This document shows, in pieces, positions 14,884-23,349 of a stretch of DNA of 32,682 nucleotides (position 1 is the first letter of the stretch; the number at the start of each line of letters is the position of its first letter). The DNA lies in the IMG/VR virus record IMGVR_UViG_3300035698_020314, positions 1-32,682 of that record; one strand, written 5' to 3'. This DNA is from a virus. Both the position numbers and the translations under genes were made by a program. The notes under the pieces were generated by a model. That model was given only the letters and a program-made list of their open reading frames with translations. It had not been told where the DNA came from and did no database searches.

Positions 14884-16102
14884 GATCTGGCACCTTTCCA
14901 TAAATTTGATCAATTTGCAATACTGCTAAACGATATTGGTTAATAGTATCTAAAGCACAATATCCCATCAGTTCTTTTTGTCCTCCCGGTTTTTTTAGAA
15001 GCTCTTTAATTTGATTAAAGGAATTAGCATTTTTACTATCTTTCCCTTTAGTTTCTAAATAAGGAGTGACTTCACTGGCATAATCTACCACCCCAAATAT
15101 TACGTATGTTTGAAACTTTAAACTAACAATTCCACTTCGATTATCAAGTATATGAGCACCCAACATACTATCCCATACCCAATTTGCTACGGAAGTGCCC
15201 AATATTTCTACACTCCACGTTTCTTCATACTTCATATTATGCGCCATCTTTTTGATTAATCTATTTTTCAATAAATTAATAAACGGTTTTCTTTTTTTCT
15301 TTTTCTCCGGCATCATAAAAACATACGCTTTGTTCTCACTAACAGCGACTGAAGTGCACACGATTTCATGTCCTTTCCGGTGGGGTTTTATTCCGGTTGT
15401 TTCGTAATCAATAGAAACTAAACTATTGGCTTTAAGCTTATCAAATATACTTAAATCCTTAATGTATTTTATTTTCGGCTTTGGATAAGTTAATAAAGGT
15501 TTTCCAATCAGCTTACTAATACGTTTTAAATCTTGAAACCAAATAGTATCAATTTCTTTTCCTTTATGAGCTTCTATTTTCTCTGGGTGATATACCGGAC
15601 AAACCCAAGCATTAAAATCCTGATCTGGTATTGTCCATCCCCTCCACTTTTCAATAGAACCCATATTTTTTTTCCATCTGGATGCTATAAGTGTATTCAA
15701 AGGAAACTCACCAAAGCTTATTATTATCTTTGGTTTGTTTTCCTTTATAATATCTAAGACCCTTTTACGACAGCAATTAATAGAATTAGCAGTAAGAGGT
15801 TTATCACCTCCGAAACAATTAACAGCGTTTATCCCCATACAATCCTCAAACAGGTTAATACCTACTTCAGACAACGCTTGTTCGATCATTTTCCCATACT
15901 TATCTTGAAAAGGTTTTCCCCGTGAATCATCTAAAGCTTCCGGGGCTTTTCCTATCACCAGAATCTTCTTTTTAAATTTACCAAAAGGGGGCAGCTTGGG
16001 ATGTTCCGCATTTTCATGTAAACCGCATGAAACGCATGACAAAAACTTTCCCCCTTTGAGTTGAGAAGATTCTTTTTGCTTATTACTAAAAAAGCCTCCC
16101 AT
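14876..16102 (-). CDS. UDG-like domain fused to DnaQ-like 3'-5' exonuclease
   Basis: This 408-residue protein has two domains. Residues about 15-200 resemble family-4 uracil-DNA glycosylase, including four candidate cluster cysteines (C23, C26, C96, C110 or C111) and ILVIGKAPEALDDSRGKPF. Residues about 210-408 are a Pol I-type exonuclease: SIDYETTG (D232, E234), AHNMKYE (N289, E293), and YCALD (Y381, D385). A UDG-exo-pol order is known in SPO1-type DNA polymerases, so this is the front half of such an enzyme. The UDG acidic motif is changed (GKAP rather than GEAPGEEED), so glycosylase activity is doubtful. The usual second exo Asp is Glu. Confidence 0.8.
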   Translation of the reverse strand: MGGFFSNKQKESSQLKGGKFLSCVSCGLHENAEHPKLPPFGKFKKKILVIGKAPEALDDSRGKPFQDKYGKMIEQALSEVGINLFEDCMGINAVNCFGGDKPLTANSINCCRKRVLDIIKENKPKIIISFGEFPLNTLIASRWKKNMGSIEKWRGWTIPDQDFNAWVCPVYHPEKIEAHKGKEIDTIWFQDLKRISKLIGKPLLTYPKPKIKYIKDLSIFDKLKANSLVSIDYETTGIKPHRKGHEIVCTSVAVSENKAYVFMMPEKKKKRKPFINLLKNRLIKKMAHNMKYEETWSVEILGTSVANWVWDSMLGAHILDNRSGIVSLKFQTYVIFGVVDYASEVTPYLETKGKDSKNANSFNQIKELLKKPGGQKELMGYCALDTINQYRLAVLQIDQIYGKVPDHE

Positions 16103-16105
16103 AGT

Positions 16106-17128
16106 CTATTCTTGTACGCTTAAAAGAACAGTTACATACTCCCAACCTTGTCCGTAAAACTTCAATTTGTTTTCGGTCATTATAGCTTCCGTAGCTTGTT
16201 TTAAGATCGTTTTTAATAGATACGGATAAATTGAGAAACGTAAACCTGCTGCTTTCTTCATATCACAATCAACCGCTTCTTTAAACCAACCTCCATTTTC
16301 TGCTTTGGCAGTTACTTTTAATTTTCCTTTTTCAAGTTGAATACTAATTTTCTCATTCAACAATCCCGGTCTTTTATAGAAAGGTTCAGCCCTTTCGATT
16401 ACGGATATTAAAGTGTCTGGAAAATTGATTTTAACACCCTCTGCTTTTAAATATTCATCAATAGGTGGGTATTTTTCAGACAGTACTCTACATGAAATAA
16501 TAGTATCGTTTGCGTTCTTAAAATGAACCCATCCATCCCCTTCACATATTTTAATTGGGTTTAAATTTAAAACTTGGTTAACTGAAGAAACCGGAATTAA
16601 AAAAGCAGGTATGCTGATTTTCTTTTCTAAAGTACACCGTGCAATTTGATAACTATCTGAACCCTCAACGTGGATGCCATCTACATTTACGCAATTTAAA
16701 ACATCAGCACTTTTGCTACCGTCACAAGCCCCCAAAGCTATCTTTAAATAATTTAGGAAATCTTCAGGTAATTTTTTCCATTTACCGACTTCCACTGAAG
16801 ATTCTTCAAGCGGCAATTTAATTTTAGAAGCTATTGGAAACCCGGCTTTTGCTCTCCCGGCTTTTATGTCCAATTCAGTTTTGGTTATTTCCATTTCAAC
16901 TTCCGCAACTTTCAACTTCTTTAGAAATTTATAGAAAGAATCAGAATCCACAGCCCCTTTAATTTGTAAATCTTTTACAGGATGAGTAATGCTAATTTCA
17001 TCGTTGTACGTAACTGCTTTATTATTCATAAAAGCAAACTGCGTAGATTGTTCAATACTTTCGTTTGTACCCAAGCCCGGTTTTACTATTTCCAGAGCTT
17101 CAATTAATGATTTAATTTTTACTTTCAT
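16106..17128 (-). CDS. dnaN: DnaN-like sliding clamp
   Basis: This 340-residue protein has the length and strand-helix repeats of a bacterial-type beta clamp. VEGSDSYQIARC (near 154-165) corresponds to the conserved TDGHRLA segment of DnaN, and SCRVLSEKYPPIDEYL corresponds to the LIEGRYPDY segment. The C-terminal part also fits clamp-like strands. It would tether the split polymerase to DNA. It lies three bases before the UDG-exonuclease gene and overlaps the previous gene by four bases. Confidence 0.8.
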   Translation of the reverse strand: MKVKIKSLIEALEIVKPGLGTNESIEQSTQFAFMNNKAVTYNDEISITHPVKDLQIKGAVDSDSFYKFLKKLKVAEVEMEITKTELDIKAGRAKAGFPIASKIKLPLEESSVEVGKWKKLPEDFLNYLKIALGACDGSKSADVLNCVNVDGIHVEGSDSYQIARCTLEKKISIPAFLIPVSSVNQVLNLNPIKICEGDGWVHFKNANDTIISCRVLSEKYPPIDEYLKAEGVKINFPDTLISVIERAEPFYKRPGLLNEKISIQLEKGKLKVTAKAENGGWFKEAVDCDMKKAAGLRFSIYPYLLKTILKQATEAIMTENKLKFYGQGWEYVTVLLSVQE

Positions 17129-17931
17129 AATTTTTCTTTTATCATTCCTGAATAAACTTTTCTTTTACTTACCGGGTTTAACTTATCTTTAAACCGTTCC
17201 AACCCGGCTAAACCTAAAGTGCCCCCGTCATTTACTAATTTCTTTTTGTCTTGAATTTCTGGATCAGTATAAAATAAATATCTCATGAACTCATCAAGGT
17301 ATGGTTCATTTTCACGCACAATAACAAATCGGTAGTTTATAAATTTCCAATTCTCATCGTAAACGTTTACAGCTTTTAATTGACCATCATGGTATAATCC
17401 TATAAAGGAGGCTTTGGAATCTTTATTCAAAGTCATATCAATTAAAACATCAGAACCTTGAAAATTTAATTCTTTACTTTCTAACCATTCCCCTATCAGA
17501 CAAGAAAGTTCTATGGTATCGTCAATTTCCCGATAGTGACACATTTCATGTGTTTTAGGGTACTTTCTTATGTTCTTTCTAAAGGTAGCCCATTGAGAGC
17601 CTGAAAGGTCATTAAAACGCTCCGGGTCATAAATGTATTCCCATTCCAAAAATTGCCAATCTATTTTATTATAAAAGCTAAGTAATAAATAATTATATTC
17701 AAATAAGTTACTCCAAATGTTTAGCGTATTTTTAGAGTCTGGGGCAGTTGAATACCTTTCTTTAATCGGGGGAAATAAACTCCAACCACTTTCAGTAACT
17801 TTCCACCAACCATCTTTTTCCCAACATTTTGCTTTCACAGCTTCTAAATAAGCTTCAGACATAAAAAAGTTTGGCGTAATCCCGGCTTTCTCAGCTACGG
17901 TCAAAAAATCCTGTATGCTTTTTCGATTCAT
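17125..17931 (-). CDS. DUF2156/LPG-synthase-C-like (GNAT-fold) protein
   Basis: This 268-residue protein matches the two signature regions I know from the DUF2156/COG4866 group. The first is a central YIYDPERFNDLSG followed by a basic FRKNIRKY patch. The second is a C-terminal VNDGGTLGLAGLERFK followed by NPVSKRKVYS. Members of this GNAT-fold group include the aminoacyl-tRNA-dependent lysylphosphatidylglycerol synthases, but most have no known substrate. No membrane segments are seen. It is coupled by four bases to the clamp gene and overlaps a microprotein gene upstream. The substrate is unknown. Confidence 0.55.
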   Translation of the reverse strand: MNRKSIQDFLTVAEKAGITPNFFMSEAYLEAVKAKCWEKDGWWKVTESGWSLFPPIKERYSTAPDSKNTLNIWSNLFEYNYLLLSFYNKIDWQFLEWEYIYDPERFNDLSGSQWATFRKNIRKYPKTHEMCHYREIDDTIELSCLIGEWLESKELNFQGSDVLIDMTLNKDSKASFIGLYHDGQLKAVNVYDENWKFINYRFVIVRENEPYLDEFMRYLFYTDPEIQDKKKLVNDGGTLGLAGLERFKDKLNPVSKRKVYSGMIKEKL

Positions 17932-18046
17932 CTTTATTTATTGAAGGTTTTCCACAATTTGATTTATTAACAACGTGAGTTCCTGCTTTTAAAGCTTGTA
18001 TGAGTTTCTTACTTACACCTCCTGATTTTCTACTTTTTCCGCCCAT
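17891..18046 (-). CDS. 51-residue basic microprotein
   Basis: Too short for usual gene calling. ATG at 18046 opens a 51-residue frame starting MGGKSRKSGGVSKKLIQAL and ending DRS with TGA at 17893-17891. It bridges the otherwise empty gap 17932-18029, overlapping the upstream gene by 17 bases and the downstream gene by 41. It is rich in Lys, Gly and Ser. No family is assigned; reality is supported by the tight packing of this operon. Confidence 0.5.
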   Translation of the reverse strand: MGGKSRKSGGVSKKLIQALKAGTHVVNKSNCGKPSINKDESKKHTGFFDRS

Positions 18047-18812
18047 GAGTTTTATCCCTTTTTGGTTTTTCGTTTCTTGTTGCGTTTCTTATTTCAATAA
18101 CCTCGTCATATAAACAACAAGCAATAACGCAAGACATATTACGTTTTTTCATATCTGTACTTTCAACCTTTATGAAGTCCTCTTTTTCTTTACTTGGGAA
18201 AAGAAAACGCAAAGAATCTTGAAATGAAAATAAAGCCCTAAAATCACCTGTTTTAATAGCTATTGGGCCAAAGTTTTGCATACTAATTTCATTTATTAAT
18301 CCTTTGTTCTTTTTCTGTACTTCAATAACTGTACCACTGTAAATGTTTCTTTGTATGATTTTAATTGGTTCTCCTTTTTTAGCGGAAAACTCAACGTGAC
18401 TTAAATCAGAATCTAATAATTCCAAAATGTTTTTATTAAGAATAGAAACAACTTGTTTTTTATTTACTGGTTCATTTTCAAACTCAAGATAAAGTTTCTC
18501 AACCTCCTCCGGGGTGATGTCTGTCACGGCACAAACCTTCTTACGTTCAAAGTCCTCTTTGGTGGTGGTAAAAATAATCTTGTTTCCTTTCTGTTCAAAT
18601 TCATTACTGTCATAATCATTTGCCTTAAATGAAATCGGAGTTTTAAAACGGGTTTCTGACTTGCGCAAAACGAATTTTAAGAATACAGTATGATCATAGT
18701 TTAAAATGTAAATATGATCATCAATTGCGTAGATGGTATTTTTTAACCCCCCACTTTGTTCTAAAGCCACCGCAGTAGCAAATAATTGTTCAACTAAATT
18801 AGTTATTTTCAT
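18030..18812 (-). CDS. Beta-rich protein of unknown function
   Basis: This 260-residue protein has many predicted strands (IYAIDDHIYILNYD, VFLKFVLRKS, ISFKAND, KIIFTTTKEDF). A helical middle precedes further strands and a basic C terminus (KPKRDKTHGRKK). The family is not recognised. The serial strand pattern recalls clamp-like or single-strand-binding folds, but no motif confirms it. It starts three bases after the stop of the small Cys-rich gene and overlaps the microprotein gene downstream. Confidence 0.55.
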   Translation of the reverse strand: MKITNLVEQLFATAVALEQSGGLKNTIYAIDDHIYILNYDHTVFLKFVLRKSETRFKTPISFKANDYDSNEFEQKGNKIIFTTTKEDFERKKVCAVTDITPEEVEKLYLEFENEPVNKKQVVSILNKNILELLDSDLSHVEFSAKKGEPIKIIQRNIYSGTVIEVQKKNKGLINEISMQNFGPIAIKTGDFRALFSFQDSLRFLFPSKEKEDFIKVESTDMKKRNMSCVIACCLYDEVIEIRNATRNEKPKRDKTHGRKK

Positions 18813-18815
18813 AAT

Positions 18816-19013
18816 CTATTTTTTAGATTTATTCGTATCAGTTTCATAAACCCAATTTGGGTTTTCTTTTAAAGAGACTGCGTCACATTCTACAACATTA
18901 TCACTACCTTTACCACTTCCCAATATAGTTACTTGGGTAGGACAATCAGCAATACAATATTTACAAATATCGCATAGGTTCTTTTCTAAATCGGTTGTTC
19001 TATATACTTTCAT
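18816..19013 (-). CDS. Small Cys-rich protein, ferredoxin-like or zinc-binding
   Basis: This 65-residue protein has C14, C17, C20, C24 and C43. LCDICKYCIADCP reads as CxxCxxCxxxCP, the consensus for one [4Fe-4S] cluster of bacterial ferredoxins. The rest of the sequence (LGSGKGSDNVVECD) instead recalls small zinc-binding proteins with a late conserved Cys. Its start overlaps the radical SAM stop by four bases, so the two are coupled. If it carries a cluster it could feed electrons to that enzyme. Both readings stay open. Confidence 0.55.
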   Translation of the reverse strand: MKVYRTTDLEKNLCDICKYCIADCPTQVTILGSGKGSDNVVECDAVSLKENPNWVYETDTNKSKK

Positions 19014-20413
19014 AATAAATTATTTACAAGATTTTCTCTGTAATCAGTATCTTCTTTTTTCCATAAAACACCATCTTCATCACGACCTGCCGAAACTAAA
19101 CCTGCAGCCCACTGGTGTCCATAAGCTATATTGCCTTCCAAGTTCCAAAGCTTCTTAACTTCTAACCTTAAAGTAGGGGTGAGGAAACCCCCGTGGTGGT
19201 CTACAAACTTCTCAAACATCGACCAACTCACCAACTTTCCTTTCTTGTCACAAATAAAACGAGCTGCCATTACAGTACACCCGTAGTTCCAACCCCCTTT
19301 AAAGTAATCAGCAACCTCACAACATATTGCTTGACTATTTGCCGGAGCGTTACCCATATCGAAAGTAGAACTTGAAAAACCAGCCTCTCTAAATAACTCC
19401 ATAAATTTTCCCAAAAGTAAAGAGCCCAAAGGTTGGCTGTCACAACCCACTAAAAACATACGGTCATAGTCATAACCCTCGTTAATAAAACTTTGACGTA
19501 TTCCACTATTTCCAGCAGTATATGAGTACGTGTCAAATGTAATGTTCCGTACTCCAACCGCTTTTAAATCTTCCATATAACGAGCCACATCATCTGGATC
19601 ATCAGTTATTAAAAATAAATATGGCTCAATTCTAGCAACTACTCTAATTCCAGCGTCAACCATTCTTTTAATAGCTTCTAATCGTTTTGTATAAGTGGGT
19701 GCGCCAGGTTCTAATTTCTTTAAAACAGTATCATTGCTGGAAATCAAAGTAACATGCACAGCTCCTCCGGCAGGGTTTTCAGATAACGCTCTCAAGTACG
19801 AATCCTCACCAACCAAAGCTGATTTGGTATTAATCATTACCGGATATTCAACCTCTTTTAAATACTGTAACATTGCTAAGCTTATGCCGTCCCGTTTTTC
19901 ATGTTTAAGAAAGTCCTCAAACCTTATGCCCATACGTACCGGAATTTCTAAACCATACGCTTTATTAATTCCTTGGAGTTCTCTTTTTCCATCTAAACTT
20001 AAAGCTCTAAATTTAGACATCTTGTCCATTTCCCGTTTATAGTAATCCGGATTACAGTGACGCAATCCCATCGTTTTACTATTATCGAAAAAGGCAGTGT
20101 AAAGACTTGCCCGGAAAGAATTAGCATAACAATAAATACAATTATAAGGACAGGTGAGCCCATCCCAAATATCCATATTAAAAGGCATAGGACACGCAGC
20201 AGCTCTGACCGATATTTCCAAAAAAGAATTAATTTCTTCAGTGTTCAATAAACGCTCCTGCTTTCTCCACTCCTTGTGTTTTAAATTGTATTGTTTGTAA
20301 TTCTTTTTGCGCCCCTTTTCCCGAACTAGTTCTGATTTCCTATTCGAAGGAAACAGCTGTGTCATTCGTGGAATGATCTTACTTGCTTTTTTTCTTAATT
20401 CCCAATAGTCCAT
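19010..20413 (-). CDS. Radical SAM protein, spore-photoproduct-lyase type
   Basis: This 467-residue protein has the radical SAM cluster motif CPYNCIYCY (C88, C92, C95). It continues with the COG1533/SplB pattern: a VHVTLISSND strand, LEPGAPTYTKRLEAIKRMV, then DAGIRVVARIEPYLFLITDD. Known members include SplB, which repairs thymine photodimers, and many uncharacterised enzymes. Extra Cys occur at the C terminus (ICCEV, YGCTV). It is the fourth of four adjacent redox or radical genes and overlaps the Cys-rich gene downstream. Substrate (DNA lesion, base or protein) cannot be read. Confidence 0.78.
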   Translation of the reverse strand: MDYWELRKKASKIIPRMTQLFPSNRKSELVREKGRKKNYKQYNLKHKEWRKQERLLNTEEINSFLEISVRAAACPMPFNMDIWDGLTCPYNCIYCYANSFRASLYTAFFDNSKTMGLRHCNPDYYKREMDKMSKFRALSLDGKRELQGINKAYGLEIPVRMGIRFEDFLKHEKRDGISLAMLQYLKEVEYPVMINTKSALVGEDSYLRALSENPAGGAVHVTLISSNDTVLKKLEPGAPTYTKRLEAIKRMVDAGIRVVARIEPYLFLITDDPDDVARYMEDLKAVGVRNITFDTYSYTAGNSGIRQSFINEGYDYDRMFLVGCDSQPLGSLLLGKFMELFREAGFSSSTFDMGNAPANSQAICCEVADYFKGGWNYGCTVMAARFICDKKGKLVSWSMFEKFVDHHGGFLTPTLRLEVKKLWNLEGNIAYGHQWAAGLVSAGRDEDGVLWKKEDTDYRENLVNNLL

Positions 20414-20414
20414 A

Positions 20415-21368
20415 TTATTTAATTATAAATAGAAATTTATTAGACCATGAATCTATTTCTTCAATATCGTTTTTACTCAAAAAAAGATTTACAGAATCAT
20501 AATTTATTTTAACATTATCTACATTGTTTGATTTTGGTATGGGTATAATTCCTTTACTAATTATCCAAGATAAAATTAATTGAGAAACTTCACAATTGTT
20601 TTTAGAAGATAAAGAATGTAAAAAAGAATTGCTGTCTAATAAAGTTAATGACTTTTTAAGATTTTGAGAAAAAGGACTGTAACCAATAATTTTTATTTTA
20701 TTTTTAATACAAAAGGGTATTAAATAATTTATTGAATCTTTTCTCCATAAAGAAAATGGAATTTGAATCGTTTCAATTTTAGAAGTAAGGGACAATGCTA
20801 ATTTTAAGTATTCCCCATTGCAATTACATAATCCTAAAGAATAGGGGGCTTTAAAAAAACCGGAATTTAACTTTACTACACTTTCAATAACTTTCAAAAA
20901 ATTAAAATTAATATTTGGCCAGTGTAATTGGTAATGTATTCTTTGGTTTTTAAATTTAATTAGCTCTCTGTTATACCCTTTCGAAATGTTTTGATTTGTC
21001 ATTAAATTTTTAGCAATCTTAGTAGCTACTAAAACACCTTCATAATTTGAAAGTAGTGATGAAAGTTCCTTTTCTACTTTTCCAAAACCATAAGTTGGTG
21101 ATGTATCAATAAATGAATAACCTAATTTTAATGCAGTCTTTATAATGGAGTGATCATATTTCCATCCATACGTGCCTATTCCAATTTTAATACTATCCCA
21201 ATTAACACTCTCTTTTTTACTTCCATCACATACATTGGTTTTGGGTTTTTCAATTAATATTTTTTTAAACTCCTTTAGCTTAACAATTGATAAAGTATCT
21301 ATTGCATCCCGAACTAAATGAGACCAAGCAACACCTTGTATATGATCTATTTTTTTAGAATTTTTCAT
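20415..21368 (-). CDS. Aldo/keto reductase family protein
   Basis: This 317-residue protein has the AKR barrel with a complete catalytic tetrad: D88 and Y93 in FIDTSPTYGFG, K117 in LVATKI, H149 in YQLHWPN. A C-terminal PIPKSNNVDNVK is the usual nicotinamide-cofactor region. The first 50 or so residues precede the barrel and match nothing I know. AKRs reduce carbonyls using NADPH; the substrate here is unknown. It overlaps the FAD gene by 14 bases and ends one base before the radical SAM start. An AKR is an unusual gene in a replication operon. Confidence 0.8.
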   Translation of the reverse strand: MKNSKKIDHIQGVAWSHLVRDAIDTLSIVKLKEFKKILIEKPKTNVCDGSKKESVNWDSIKIGIGTYGWKYDHSIIKTALKLGYSFIDTSPTYGFGKVEKELSSLLSNYEGVLVATKIAKNLMTNQNISKGYNRELIKFKNQRIHYQLHWPNINFNFLKVIESVVKLNSGFFKAPYSLGLCNCNGEYLKLALSLTSKIETIQIPFSLWRKDSINYLIPFCIKNKIKIIGYSPFSQNLKKSLTLLDSNSFLHSLSSKNNCEVSQLILSWIISKGIIPIPKSNNVDNVKINYDSVNLFLSKNDIEEIDSWSNKFLFIIK

Positions 21369-22296
21369 CTTTTATTATTTTATTGGCGGAAAATCCTGCT
21401 GATATTAATCCCATTTTTCCAGAGCCTACTGCCACCCAACATTTATCTTTTTTTAGTATTGCACAAGGTTTATGTTCTTTTATTCTAGTGAAACAACGCA
21501 AACCTCTAATTGTTCTTATTAATTTTAATTCATTTCCAATTTCACCCCTTATCCTTTTTAAACTTTCATCAATCCTACCTTCATACCAACTGGGTAAAGT
21601 TAATGCAGAACCATCACCACACCAAAGTATCTTTTCTTTTTCATAAAAACAATTGTGGACGGTTATTTGTTTATATGGTGCCCAAAATTTAACAAAAGGC
21701 TGATCGATCAAACCGTCAAAATGGAAAGAAAACCCCCGTTTTACAATTAAACCTAATGAGTCACAAACGGATGGTAATAATTTTAAACTATCAAAAGCCG
21801 CAGCAAGTACAATTATTTCTGCTACTATTTTTTTGTAAACACCTTTTTTGGTTTTATAAAAAACAATTCCATCTTTTTCATTTATAAAAACAACTTCACC
21901 ATAATTCTTTTTTATTCCAAAAATAGAATCCATATTAACACCATGAGTGTCTACTTTTACGAAATTGCCGGAAGGTCTTAAAATTATCTTTTCTTCATGC
22001 GTACCAAAAGTTGAATCTATAAGAGTCAATACCTCTTTAAATTGGTATTTGTCTAAAGATGTAAATCTTGAAGGCTTTATTAAACCACCACAGGGTCTAC
22101 TCCCTGAATCTTTGCTTTCATTATCCAATACAAAAACATCCTTTCCCCTATTTCTTAATGATTGAGCAATAGTAGCTCCCATAATTCCTGAACCTATAAC
22201 AACTATTTGTTTTTTAATTGTTTCTGAACTTTTAGAAGCAAAAAAGGTTTCTTTGTTTTTCCTTCTTTCTATTTTATAATCAAATAATTTATTCAT
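21355..22296 (-). CDS. FAD-dependent oxidoreductase, DAO (ThiO-like) family
   Basis: This 313-residue protein has a Rossmann dinucleotide motif VVIGSGIMGATIAQSL (GSGIMG 35-40) with the acidic strand end VFVLDNE. A C-terminal FAD-contact segment WVAVGSGKMGLISAGFSANKII is present, as in amine/amino-acid oxidases of the DAO family. About 30 extra residues precede the Rossmann fold. It probably oxidises an amine or amino-acid-like substrate, not specified. It overlaps both neighbours (4 bases upstream, 14 downstream), so it belongs to a coupled set with the AKR and radical SAM genes. Confidence 0.75.
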   Translation of the reverse strand: MNKLFDYKIERRKNKETFFASKSSETIKKQIVVIGSGIMGATIAQSLRNRGKDVFVLDNESKDSGSRPCGGLIKPSRFTSLDKYQFKEVLTLIDSTFGTHEEKIILRPSGNFVKVDTHGVNMDSIFGIKKNYGEVVFINEKDGIVFYKTKKGVYKKIVAEIIVLAAAFDSLKLLPSVCDSLGLIVKRGFSFHFDGLIDQPFVKFWAPYKQITVHNCFYEKEKILWCGDGSALTLPSWYEGRIDESLKRIRGEIGNELKLIRTIRGLRCFTRIKEHKPCAILKKDKCWVAVGSGKMGLISAGFSANKIIKDEKF

Positions 22297-23348
22297 AATC
22301 CTGTATCTTTTAAAGTGTAAAAATCACATTTTTCACCTCTCACTATTTGACAACCTTGTTCGTAGTTTCCTGTGCCATCATTACATAGTTGTAAGATTGT
22401 TTCGGGACTTTTACCCAGTTGAGCATATTTCTTAAAGTAATGACTATTAAAGGTACAAGGGTTTGGGACGTCAATACCACAACAAGTATTCGCTTTCTCC
22501 AACCAATCTTTTCCGCTATTTACGAAATCTGGGCAACCTAATAGAATACCATGTTTTTTTGATAAGTTCAATAACTGTTGTAAAATAGGTTTCCAATGTT
22601 TGTCTTGGTTATAATACCATATTTGTTCAATATCTACTCCCGGCAGATTTACCATTCTTTTAGCTACAAAAGCATTAAAATGAAAATTATATGTATTATA
22701 ACTTTTGATCTTAAATTCTTTTAAGAGTTTCAAAGTATTTTCGAAATCTTCAACTTTATGAAATCCCGGAATAAAGGGCTCACCATTAACTCCTCCGGGC
22801 ACTCCTTTTTTTAATAGCTTTTTAAGGTGTTTTAAGCGTTTTAAAGGGTTTGTAGTTAGCTTATGTTCAAATGTCTCCCAATCCTTCTCTAATCCGGGGG
22901 AAACAATAGGCATTACGGTTATTAGTTTCTTTTCATTACATTCCATTATCTGATCTACATAATCTAACATAACATGAGTGAATTTTGTTTGGATTACAAA
23001 AGACCAATCGTGTTTAATAAATAATGGAAATATTTGTTCTGCTATTTTATGCTTTCTTTCTGCTAATTGAAAGGGGTCTGTTTTATTGCCCCACCTGATT
23101 GTTTTCTTTTGACTTAATGCGTGAGCTAAAGTAGTTTTTGGATTTGTATTCTTTAAACCGTTTGTTAGCTTCTTATCTAATAAAGTAACATCCGTTGGTT
23201 TTAAATCTTTACCCCATGTATGATTTAAATGACGAAAATAACAATGAATACAATCGGTCATACAGTTTCCGTAACTATCTAATGAAAGGGAAAGGGGGCA
23301 ATATAGACTGTCCCCTCTCATAGTTAAACTATTTTTTAAAAAATTCAT
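22293..23348 (-). CDS. Radical SAM protein, second SPL-like
   Basis: This 351-residue protein has the cluster motif CMTDCIHCY (C29, C33, C36) and a radical SAM barrel pattern (KTIRWGNKTDPF, VIQTKFTHVMLDY, ITVMPIVSPGLEKDWE). The early part looks like COG1533 enzymes. The C-terminal third is Cys-rich (TCCGID, PCTF, GCQIVRGEKCDF), which could hold an auxiliary cluster. It is the first gene of the coupled block, overlapping the FAD gene by 4 bases. Substrate unknown. Confidence 0.75.
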   Translation of the reverse strand: MNFLKNSLTMRGDSLYCPLSLSLDSYGNCMTDCIHCYFRHLNHTWGKDLKPTDVTLLDKKLTNGLKNTNPKTTLAHALSQKKTIRWGNKTDPFQLAERKHKIAEQIFPLFIKHDWSFVIQTKFTHVMLDYVDQIMECNEKKLITVMPIVSPGLEKDWETFEHKLTTNPLKRLKHLKKLLKKGVPGGVNGEPFIPGFHKVEDFENTLKLLKEFKIKSYNTYNFHFNAFVAKRMVNLPGVDIEQIWYYNQDKHWKPILQQLLNLSKKHGILLGCPDFVNSGKDWLEKANTCCGIDVPNPCTFNSHYFKKYAQLGKSPETILQLCNDGTGNYEQGCQIVRGEKCDFYTLKDTGL

Positions 23349-23349
23349 T

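Noticed and set aside
14876-14913. Programmed frameshift joining the exonuclease and polymerase frames
   Set aside because: AAATTTA is present but not in the zero-frame register needed for a canonical -1 slip, and an ATG in an ATGAGTAA overlap explains separate translation more simply.
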